A DNA stretch of 7,076 bases, taken from assembly GCA_021841985.1 (NCBI GenBank), contig JAKCCP010000393.1:1-7076 (forward strand), written 5' to 3'. Position numbers and translations under genes: made by a program. The notes beneath the pieces were generated by a model. It worked only from the letters and a program-made list of their open reading frames with translations, was not told the origin of the DNA and did not search any database. Below are positions 1 through 5,450 of this stretch, in pieces. Source of the stretch: Pseudomonadota bacterium (lineage in GTDB: Bacteria > Pseudomonadota > Alphaproteobacteria > Acetobacterales > Acetobacteraceae). Position 1 is the first letter of the stretch. The number at the start of each line of letters is the position of its first letter.

Positions 1-846
1 GGTCTCGCGCTCGACCGTCCGGCGACGCGGCTTACGATCGCTTTTGCCGATCACCCGATCGTCGATGGCGAGGAATGCGAACGCGCTAGGCGCTATCTCA
101 TGACGTTGGTGGCGGCGCACGGGTTTTCGGGCCATCACGCGCTCACCGTCCGGGAAGCGATTCCCTCGCATGCCGGGCTCGGTTCGGGAACCCAGCTCGC
201 GCTCGCGATCGGCGCCGGCCTTCGCGCGTTGCATGGTCTGCCGGCGGATCCGCGGCGGGATGCGGCGCTGCTCGGGCGCGGCGCGCGTTCGGGCATCGGC
301 ATCGCCCTGTTCCAGGCCGGCGGTCTCGCCGTCGATGGCGGGCGTGGCCACGCCGAGCAGCCGCCGCCGCTGCTCGCCCGGCTTTGCGTCCCCGAGGATT
401 GGCGGGTGATCCTGGTGCTCGACCGGGCGCGCGCCGGGCTTTCCGGCGCCGGCGAAACCGCCGCCTTCGCCGCCCTCCCGGCGATGGCCGAGGGGGTCTC
501 GGCGACGCTGTGCCGGCTGGCGCTGATGGCGGTGCTGCCGGCCCTCGCCGAGGACGATCTCGCGGCCTTCGGCGCCGCGATCACCCGCATGCAGGAAATC
601 CTCGGCGACCATTTCGCCCCCGCCCAGGGCGGACGCTTCACCAGCAAGGCGGTCGCCGCGGCGCTCGAACGGCTCGCCGAGGCCGGCGCGGTCGGCCTCG
701 GGCAAAGCTCCTGGGGGCCGAGCGGCTTCGCCTTCGCCCGCGGCGATCAGGAGGCCGCGCGTCTCGCGGCGCGGGCGGCGGCGCCGGGGCTTGAGATCCA
801 TGTCTGCCGCCCGCGCAACCACGCCGCCCTTTCCGTCGCCGCATGA
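1..846 (+). CDS. mptG: beta-ribofuranosylaminobenzene 5'-phosphate synthase (beta-RFAP synthase), 5'-truncated by window edge
   Basis: The frame is open from base 1 to a TGA at 844-846, giving 281 visible residues. An internal ATG at 100 is not a credible start because family-like sequence precedes it. The family is usually somewhat over 300 residues, so roughly 40 N-terminal residues lie outside. Beta-RFAP synthase condenses 4-aminobenzoate-type substrate with phosphoribosyl pyrophosphate, the first committed step of the arylamine part of (tetrahydro)methanopterin, in the cytoplasm. Seen: a GHMP-kinase-like phosphate loop, P-S-H-A-G-L-G-S-G-T, at visible residues 55-64; an R-S-G-I-G block followed by a glycine-rich stretch at about 96-115, typical of this family; and a C-terminal G-L-G-Q-S-S-W-G-P-S-G motif near 232-242. 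Linkage to mtdB and mch supports the H4MPT assignment over another GHMP kinase. It lies 15 nt upstream of mtdB. Confidence 0.88.
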   Translation, partial: GLALDRPATRLTIAFADHPIVDGEECERARRYLMTLVAAHGFSGHHALTVREAIPSHAGLGSGTQLALAIGAGLRALHGLPADPRRDAALLGRGARSGIGIALFQAGGLAVDGGRGHAEQPPPLLARLCVPEDWRVILVLDRARAGLSGAGETAAFAALPAMAEGVSATLCRLALMAVLPALAEDDLAAFGAAITRMQEILGDHFAPAQGGRFTSKAVAAALERLAEAGAVGLGQSSWGPSGFAFARGDQEAARLAARAAAPGLEIHVCRPRNHAALSVAA

Positions 847-861
847 TCGAGGAGCAACGCC

Positions 862-1761
862 ATGGCCGAAAAACATATCCTCCACCTTCTGAGCCCGCTC
901 AAACACGCGAGCCCGTTCGACGTCCACATGGCGCTCGATGCCGGCTATGACGCCGTTCTGCCGTATACCGACGTAACCCTCGAGGATGTGACGCCGCTGG
1001 TCCAGGATGCGATCTTCTCGCGCCCGCCCAAGGCCGGTGTGCGCACCGGCATTTTCTTTGCCGGCAAGGATGCGCTCACCGCGCTCGACATGATGGCGGC
1101 GGCGAAGAAGGCGATGGTGCCGCCTTTCATCGTCTCGCTGTTCGCCGACCCCGCCGGCTCCTTCACCACCGCCGCGGCGATGGTGGCGCGCGCCGAGAAA
1201 CTGCTGAAAACCGCCCATGGCGCCGAACTCGCCGGCCAGAGCGTCGCGATTTTCGGCGCGACCGGCGTGGTCGGCTTCGCCGCCGGCGTGATCGCCGCCC
1301 TCAACGGTGCCAACGTCACCCTGGTCGGCCATGACGGCATTGCGCGGGTGGAGACATCCGCCGCCGAGATCAGCCGCCGCTTCAAGGTTTCGGTCGCCGC
1401 CGCCGATGGCAGCACGGAAGCGCGCAAATCGGCCCTGGTCGCCGAGTCTGGGGTGGTATTCTGCGCCGGCAAGGCGGGGGTGCAGATTCTCTCCGCCGTG
1501 CAGGTCGCGACCGCGCAGAGCCTGCTCGTCGCCGCCGATGTCAACGCCGTCCCGCCCTCCGGCATCGAGGGGCTCGACGTCATGGCCGATGGCGCCCCGC
1601 TCGGCGCCGGTTCCGCGCGCGGGCTCGGCGCGCTCGCCATCGGCCAGACCAAATATCAGACCGAGTTCGGCCTGTTCCGGCGCATGATCGCGGCCGAAAA
1701 GCCGGTTGCCTTCGATTTCCGCGACGCTTTCGCGCTCGCCCGCGAACTCGTCGCGGCCTAG
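862..1761 (+). CDS. mtdB: NAD(P)-dependent methylene-tetrahydromethanopterin dehydrogenase MtdB
   Basis: This 299-residue cytoplasmic enzyme oxidises methylene-H4MPT to methenyl-H4MPT with NAD+ or NADP+ in formaldehyde oxidation. The start ATG has a GAGGAG ribosome site (849-854) seven bases upstream. The N-terminal catalytic part carries the family's L-S-P-L-K-H-A-S-P-F-D-V block (residues 10-21) and an F-A-D-P-A-G-S-F-T-T-A block (about 94-104). A Rossmann nucleotide loop G-A-T-G-V-V-G lies at 132-138, followed by an L-V-G-H-D-G strand end. Near the C terminus is D-V-N-A-V-P-P-S-G-I. From memory of the Methylobacterium paralogues, the L-V-G-H-D-G and Y-Q-T segments match MtdB, while MtdA has C-G-R at the cofactor loop; this also argues against the methylene-H4F enzyme. 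Length equals the usual family length. It sits between mptG and an ATP-grasp gene in one operon, feeding its product to Mch. Confidence 0.95.
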   Translation: MAEKHILHLLSPLKHASPFDVHMALDAGYDAVLPYTDVTLEDVTPLVQDAIFSRPPKAGVRTGIFFAGKDALTALDMMAAAKKAMVPPFIVSLFADPAGSFTTAAAMVARAEKLLKTAHGAELAGQSVAIFGATGVVGFAAGVIAALNGANVTLVGHDGIARVETSAAEISRRFKVSVAAADGSTEARKSALVAESGVVFCAGKAGVQILSAVQVATAQSLLVAADVNAVPPSGIEGLDVMADGAPLGAGSARGLGALAIGQTKYQTEFGLFRRMIAAEKPVAFDFRDAFALARELVAA

Positions 1762-1774
1762 CCATCAGAGCGGC

Positions 1775-2917
1775 ATGGCCGGGCGGAAACCGGGCGCGGT
1801 GATGGTCGTCGGGCTCTCCGCCCGGGCGCTGGCGATGGCGGCGCGGCGGGCGGGCCTGGTGCCCTTCGCCGTCGATCTCTTTGCCGATGCCGATACAAGG
1901 GCGCTTGCCGCCGCCTATCGCCAGGTGCCGGGCGATGGCGCCGGCGGGCTCGAGCCGGACGCCCTCGCCGGCGCGGCCGAAAGTCTCGCGCGTGCCGCCC
2001 ACGAAGCCGGCCACGCGCTCGCCGGCCTCATCTACGCGAACGGCTTCGAAGCCGCGCCGGCGACCCTCGCTTGCCTCGGCAGACAATGGACGCTGCTCGG
2101 CAATTCGCCGGAAACCCTGGCGAAACTCAAAAATCCGCGCGTTTTCGCCGCGCTTTGCCGCAACGCCGGCATTCCTCACCCGCCCCCCCGCTTTGCCCCG
2201 GCGCCGGACGCGCAGTGGCTGGAGAAGCGGATCGGCGCCGCCGGCGGTGGCCATATCCGCGTCGTCCCCGCCGGCACCCGGCCGCGTCCCGGCCATTATC
2301 TCCAGCGCCGCTGGCCCGGGCGGCCCGTCTCCGCCTTGTTCGTCGCCAATGGCCACGCCGCGATGCCTTTGTTTTTCAGCGCGCAATGGCCCGATCCCGC
2401 GCCCGAGGCGCCGTTTCGCTACGGTGGCGCGGTGCGCCCGGCGGCGATCGCGCCGAGGGTCGCGGCGCGGCTGGAGGCCGCGATCGCCGCGATCACCGCA
2501 GCCGCCGGCCTGGTCGGCCTCAACAGCGCCGATTTCCTGCTCGATGGCGAGGATTGGGCGCTGCTGGAGATCAATCCGCGTCCCGGCGCGACCCTCGATC
2601 TCGCGCCGCGCGAGGCGCTAGCCTGGCATCTCGCGAGCCTCCGCGGCCAGCTTCCGGCGCGGCACCTGACGCCGGGGGATTCGACACTGGGGCGGGCGGG
2701 TGCCGCGGCGATTTTCTATGCGCCCCGCCGGATCAGCGTCGATGCCGCCTTCTCCTGGCCGGATTGGACGATGGACCGGCCGGCGCCGGGGACGGAAATC
2801 GCCGCCGGCGCCCCCTTCTGCTCGCTCCGCGCTCAGGGCCACAGCGCGGAAGCCGCCCTCGCCCGCCTCGGCCAACGCATGAAACGCCTCGCAACCCGCG
2901 CGGAGAAAGCGCCATGA
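1775..2917 (+). CDS. ATP-grasp family protein of H4MPT/C1 cluster (orf17-like, COG2232-type)
   Basis: A 380-residue predicted ATP-grasp ligase. ATP-grasp enzymes join a carboxylate to an amine or thiol via an acyl-phosphate. Seen: an N-terminal Rossmann-like region opening with V-M-V-V-G-L-S-A-R-A; a G-N-S-P-E-T-L-A-K-L-K motif; a glycine-rich loop G-G-G-H at 157-160; and the Mg-ATP signature L-E-I-N-P-R at 264-269, followed by P-G-A-T-L-D-L. Methylotroph H4MPT clusters contain a conserved ATP-grasp gene called orf17, and this is probably its orthologue. A role in assembling H4MPT or methylofuran (glutamyl or tyrosyl ligation) is inference. ATG 1775, 13 nt after mtdB, is chosen; the in-frame ATG at 1706 would overlap mtdB by 56 nt, and ATG 1802 is another option. 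The ribosome site is weak (AGAG near 1767-1770). The stop overlaps the mch start in ATGA, so translation is likely coupled. Confidence 0.8.
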   Translation: MAGRKPGAVMVVGLSARALAMAARRAGLVPFAVDLFADADTRALAAAYRQVPGDGAGGLEPDALAGAAESLARAAHEAGHALAGLIYANGFEAAPATLACLGRQWTLLGNSPETLAKLKNPRVFAALCRNAGIPHPPPRFAPAPDAQWLEKRIGAAGGGHIRVVPAGTRPRPGHYLQRRWPGRPVSALFVANGHAAMPLFFSAQWPDPAPEAPFRYGGAVRPAAIAPRVAARLEAAIAAITAAAGLVGLNSADFLLDGEDWALLEINPRPGATLDLAPREALAWHLASLRGQLPARHLTPGDSTLGRAGAAAIFYAPRRISVDAAFSWPDWTMDRPAPGTEIAAGAPFCSLRAQGHSAEAALARLGQRMKRLATRAEKAP

Positions 2918-3897
2918 CCCCTCTTTTCAGCCTCAACCAAATGGCCTGGGATCTGTTTACCGCGCTCGAGCGTGACGCCGCGACGCTTCGCCTCGGCCTT
3001 GCGCGCGGCGCGCTCGGCGAGCGTCTGATCGATGCCGGCAGCGCTTATGCTGGCGGGATCGGGGCTGGCGGGATCGGGTCTGGCGGGATCGAGGCCGGGC
3101 GCCGCATCGCCGAGATCTGTCTCGGCGGGCTCGGGCGTGTCAGCCTGATCTCCGACGCCACCCAGACGCGCTGGCCGCTGACCCTCAGCGTTGCCTCCTC
3201 GCAGCCGGTGCTCGCATGCCTTGCCAGCCAGTATGCCGGCTGGAGCCTCCAGGAGGGCAAATTCTTCGCGCTCGGTTCGGGGCCGGCGCGGGCGCTGGCG
3301 CGCAAGGAGGCCTTGTTCGCGGAACTCGATTACCGGGATCAGGCCGAGCACGCGGTGCTCGTGCTGGAGAGCGCCAAGCCGCCGCCCGCCGCCATCGTCG
3401 AGAAGGTCGCCTCCGATTGCGGCGTCGCGCCGGACCATCTCGGGGTCATCTACGCCCCGACGCAAAGCCTCGCCGGCTCCGTCCAAGTGGTGGCGCGGGT
3501 TCTCGAAGTCGCGCTGCACAAGGCGCATGAGCACCATTTCCCGCTCGATCGCATCCGGGATGGCGCCGCCGCAGCCCCGCTCGCGCCGCCGCATCCGGAT
3601 TTCGTCACCGCCATGGGCCGCACCAACGACGCCATCATCTTCGGCGGCCGCGTCCACCTCTTCGTCACCGGGCCGGAAGCCGCCGCCCGCGATCTCGCCG
3701 AACACCTGCCCTCCAGCACCTCGCGCGACTACGGCAAACCCTTCGCCGATATCTTCCGCGCCGCCAAAGGCGATTTCTACGCCATCGACGGCGCCCTTTT
3801 CAGCCCCGCCGCGGCGCTGGTCACCGCGCTGGAAACCGGCAGAACCTTCCACAGCGGCCAGATCAACCCGATCGCGCTCGATGCCTCCTTTGCCTGA
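2914..3897 (+). CDS. mch: methenyltetrahydromethanopterin cyclohydrolase
   Basis: This 327-residue cytoplasmic enzyme reversibly hydrolyses methenyl-H4MPT+ to formyl-H4MPT, the step after MtdB and before the formyltransferase/hydrolase complex. Family hallmarks seen: E-A-G-R-R-I-A-E-I-C-L-G-G-L-G at residues 60-74, I-Y-A-P-T-Q-S-L-A-G-S-V-Q near 178-190, A-L-H-K-A-H-E near 200-206, and T-N-D-A-I-I-F-G-G at 237-245. The catalytic Glu/Arg pair cannot be fixed without an alignment. ATG 2914 overlaps the preceding stop (ATGA) and has a GGAGA ribosome site (2902-2906), so it is preferred over ATG 2941. The same frame stays open upstream to 2071, but that stretch only shadows the ATP-grasp gene. 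Residues 46-60 are three 5-residue repeats (A-G-G-I-G, A-G-G-I-G, S-G-G-I-E) just before the conserved E-A-G-R-R block. This makes the protein slightly longer than usual. Confidence 0.95.
   Translation: MTPLFSLNQMAWDLFTALERDAATLRLGLARGALGERLIDAGSAYAGGIGAGGIGSGGIEAGRRIAEICLGGLGRVSLISDATQTRWPLTLSVASSQPVLACLASQYAGWSLQEGKFFALGSGPARALARKEALFAELDYRDQAEHAVLVLESAKPPPAAIVEKVASDCGVAPDHLGVIYAPTQSLAGSVQVVARVLEVALHKAHEHHFPLDRIRDGAAAAPLAPPHPDFVTAMGRTNDAIIFGGRVHLFVTGPEAAARDLAEHLPSSTSRDYGKPFADIFRAAKGDFYAIDGALFSPAAALVTALETGRTFHSGQINPIALDASFA
3049..3093 (+). repeat. three in-frame 15-bp tandem repeats inside mch
   Basis: Units at 3049-3063, 3064-3078 and 3079-3093. The first two are identical (GCTGGCGGGATCGGG); the third differs at the first base and one base of the last codon (TCTGGCGGGATCGAG). 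They encode A-G-G-I-G twice, then S-G-G-I-E, leading into the conserved E-A-G-R-R motif of Mch. The period is a multiple of three, so the frame is kept. The third unit looks like the ancestral sequence and the first two like recent duplications (inference). Confidence 0.9.
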
Positions 3898-3902
3898 GCA
3901 AC

Positions 3903-3949
3903 GCGCGGCGCCTGGGGTGAGTGCCTAAAAAACAGGCGAAACGCCGCGC
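3903..3949 (+). other. GC-rich hairpin just downstream of mch (possible 3' end structure or factor-independent-like terminator lacking a U-tract)
   Basis: GCGCGGCG (3903-3910) is the exact reverse complement of CGCCGCGC (3942-3949). Inside it, CCTG (3911-3914) can pair with CAGG (3933-3936), leaving a five-base bulge (3937-3941) and an A-rich loop (3915-3932). It starts 6 nt past the mch stop, the usual place for a 3' end structure. No T-run follows, so a classical intrinsic terminator is not supported; mRNA 3'-end protection or Rho-assisted termination is possible. Confidence 0.4.
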
Positions 3950-3964
3950 CCAACGGCCGTGTCC

Positions 3965-3997
3965 GGCGCCAGCGCGGTGATCACGCGCTCCGGCGCC
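3965..3997. promoter_or_regulatory. 12-bp inverted repeat immediately upstream of the sigma-54 promoter
   Basis: GGCGCCAGCGCG (3965-3976) pairs with CGCGCT (3984-3989) plus GGCGCC (3992-3997), with a CC bulge (3990-3991) and a 7-base centre GTGATCA (3977-3983). The 9-mer TCCGGCGCC also recurs directly at 3962-3970 and 3989-3997. It ends 3 bases before the promoter's -24 element. It could be an operator or a terminator stem for mch; no T-run follows. It does not match the usual NtrC site (GCAC-N7-GTGC type). Confidence 0.35.
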
Positions 3998-4000
3998 GCG

Positions 4001-4016
4001 TGGCACGCCCGTTGCA
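4001..4016 (+). promoter_or_regulatory. sigma-54 (RpoN) -24/-12 promoter of the urea transporter operon
   Basis: TGGCACG (4001-4007), a 4-base spacer CCCG, and TTGCA (4012-4016) match all twelve conserved positions of the TGGCACG-N4-TTGCW consensus. This includes the invariant GG (4002-4003) and GC (4014-4015) at the correct separation. Transcription would start about 12 bases past 4015, near 4027, giving a leader of about 87 nt before urtA. Sigma-54 promoters need an activator, and for urea uptake NtrC under nitrogen limitation is the known precedent. I found no clear NtrC site upstream, so which activator acts is inference. Confidence 0.85.
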
Positions 4017-4052
4017 CTTCTCCGTCCGTTGGTCTCGCGTCGGCGGCCCGGA

Positions 4053-4097
4053 CTGGTCGTAGGAACCCTGGTCGTAGAAACGTTGGCCGTAGGAACA
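4053..4097 (+). repeat. three tandem 15-bp repeats in the urtA leader
   Basis: The core TGGTCGTAGGAAC occurs at 4054-4066, again as TGGTCGTAGAAAC at 4069-4081, and as TGGCCGTAGGAAC at 4084-4096. The period is exactly 15 bp with one substitution in each later core. The array lies between the predicted transcription start (about 4027) and the ribosome binding site, so it would be transcribed in the 5' untranslated region. It has no coding role that I can see. Confidence 0.85.
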
Positions 4098-4100
4098 AAA

Positions 4101-4106
4101 GGGAAG
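4101..4106 (+). promoter_or_regulatory. ribosome binding site of urtA
   Basis: GGGAAG within an A-rich stretch, seven bases before the ATG at 4114. It fixes the urtA start. Confidence 0.7.
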
Positions 4107-4113
4107 AAAAACG

Positions 4114-5445
4114 ATGGCAAATGATGATTTGTCTCTCACGCGCCGGCGGTTTGGCGGGCTTGGCATGGCGGCCATGGCGGCGGCGACACTCGGGGGGGTG
4201 AAGCTCGCCACCTCGGCCGCGCGTGCCGCCGAGAGCGGGCCGATCAAGATCGGTATCCTGCATTCGCTTTCCGGCACCATGGCGATCAGCGAAACGACGC
4301 TGAAGGACGTCATGCTGATGCTGATCGAGGAGCAGAACAAGAAGGGTGGCGTGCTCGGGCGGAAACTGGTGCCGGTGGTCGTCGATCCCGCGTCGAACTG
4401 GCCGCTTTTCGCCGAGAAGGCGCGCGGGCTTTTGACCTCCGACAAATGCGCCGCGGTGTTCGGCTGCTGGACCAGCGTTTCGCGCAAATCGGTGCTGCCG
4501 GTGTTCGAGGAGCTGAACGGCCTGCTCTTCTATCCGGTGCAGTATGAAGGCCAGGAATGCAGCCGCAATGTCGTCTATACCGGCGCCGCGCCGAACCAGC
4601 AGGCGATCCCGGCGGTCGATTACCTGATGCAGGAGGATAAGGTCCAGCGCTGGGTTCTCGCCGGCACCGATTATGTCTATCCCCGCACCACCAATCAGAT
4701 TCTCGAATCCTATCTCAAGAGCAAGGGTGTCGCAGCAGGCGACATCATGATCAACTACACGCCCTTCGGTCATTCCGACTGGCAGAACATCGTCGCGCAG
4801 ATCAAGCAATTCGGCTCGGCGGGCAAGAAGACCGCGGTCGTCTCGACGATCAATGGCGACGCCAATGTGCCGTTCTACAAGGAACTCGGCAATCAGGGCA
4901 TCAAGGCGACCGACATCCCCGTCGTTGCCTTCAGCGTCGGCGAGGAGGAACTCGCCGGCATGGATACCAAGCCGCTGGTCGGGCATCTCGCGGCGTGGAA
5001 CTATTTCATGAGCGTCGATACGCCAGAGAACAAGGCGTTCATCAAGAAATGGCATGAATTCATCAAGAATCCGAAGCGCACGACGAATGATCCGATGGAG
5101 GCGCATTACATCGGGTTCAATATGTGGGTCAAAGCGGTGCAGAAGGCCGGCACCACCGACACCAACGCGGTGATCGACGCGCTGGTCGGCGTTTCCGTCC
5201 CGAATCTTTCTGGTGGCTACTCGACCCTGATGGGCAACCATCACATCACCAAGCCGGTGCTGATCGGGGAAATCCAGGATGACGGCCAGTTCAACATCGT
5301 CTCGCGGACACCGGGTCTGGTGGTCGCGCAGGAATGGTCTCCTTACGTCGCCGAGACCAAGGATCTGATCGGCGATTGGCGGGCGCCGCTTTCCTGCGGC
5401 AATTTCAACGTCAAAACCGGCAAATGCGGCGGCGCGAGCAAATAA
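4114..5445 (+). CDS. urtA: urea ABC transporter, substrate-binding protein UrtA
   Basis: A 443-residue periplasmic type-I binding protein (Leu/Ile/Val-binding fold) that captures urea for the UrtBCDE transporter. The N terminus has a Tat-type twin-arginine motif T-R-R-R-F-G-G (residues 9-15), an alanine-rich hydrophobic stretch and an A-R-A cleavage site near residue 38. The mature protein therefore probably begins A-E-S-G and is exported folded. The mature N terminus (I-K-I-G-I-L-H-S-L-S-G-T-M-A-I-S-E) is characteristic of UrtA, as are the internal F-G-C-W-T-S-V-S-R-K and F-Y-P-V-Q-Y-E-G segments and a two-cysteine C-terminal tail. Close relatives such as the amide-binding FmdD/AmiC proteins are the main alternatives; the long UrtB next door favours urea. 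The start is set by a strong ribosome site, and transcription is probably from the sigma-54 promoter at 4001. urtB begins 5 nt after its stop. Confidence 0.93.
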   Translation: MANDDLSLTRRRFGGLGMAAMAAATLGGVKLATSAARAAESGPIKIGILHSLSGTMAISETTLKDVMLMLIEEQNKKGGVLGRKLVPVVVDPASNWPLFAEKARGLLTSDKCAAVFGCWTSVSRKSVLPVFEELNGLLFYPVQYEGQECSRNVVYTGAAPNQQAIPAVDYLMQEDKVQRWVLAGTDYVYPRTTNQILESYLKSKGVAAGDIMINYTPFGHSDWQNIVAQIKQFGSAGKKTAVVSTINGDANVPFYKELGNQGIKATDIPVVAFSVGEEELAGMDTKPLVGHLAAWNYFMSVDTPENKAFIKKWHEFIKNPKRTTNDPMEAHYIGFNMWVKAVQKAGTTDTNAVIDALVGVSVPNLSGGYSTLMGNHHITKPVLIGEIQDDGQFNIVSRTPGLVVAQEWSPYVAETKDLIGDWRAPLSCGNFNVKTGKCGGASK

Positions 5446-5450
5446 CCGCC

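Noticed and set aside
1706..1774. Upstream in-frame ATG for the ATP-grasp gene at 1706
   Set aside because: It would overlap mtdB by 56 nt and add a serine-rich tail with no family likeness; ATG 1775 fits the tight operon spacing.
2071..2913. Long open frame continuous with mch upstream of its start
   Set aside because: It lies in another frame over the ATP-grasp gene, is arginine/proline rich without family features, and the ATGA start at 2914 has a good ribosome site. It is a high-GC shadow.
2833..3852. Minus-strand open frame of 339 codons opposite mch
   Set aside because: Antisense shadow of mch; it includes the complement of the 15-bp repeat region and no recognisable domain.
3977..3984. 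Palindrome GTGATCAC as a possible activator (NtrC or CRP-like) site
   Set aside because: It lacks the GCAC/GTGC half sites of NtrC and the TGTGA-N6-TCACA spacing of CRP, and sits too close to the -24 element for a typical enhancer.
4027..4113. Possible guanidine-I (ykkC) riboswitch, since CTGGTCGTAGGAAC faintly recalls its CUGGUCCGAGAG element and such switches occur near urea-type transporters
   Set aside because: The similar bases belong to a 15-bp tandem repeat, and the other conserved parts of that riboswitch are missing; the leader after the predicted start is also too short.
3925..5244. Minus-strand open frame of 439 codons opposite urtA
   Set aside because: It is exactly opposite the well-supported urtA, rich in His/Arg/Asp as expected of a complementary shadow, and shows no recognisable family.
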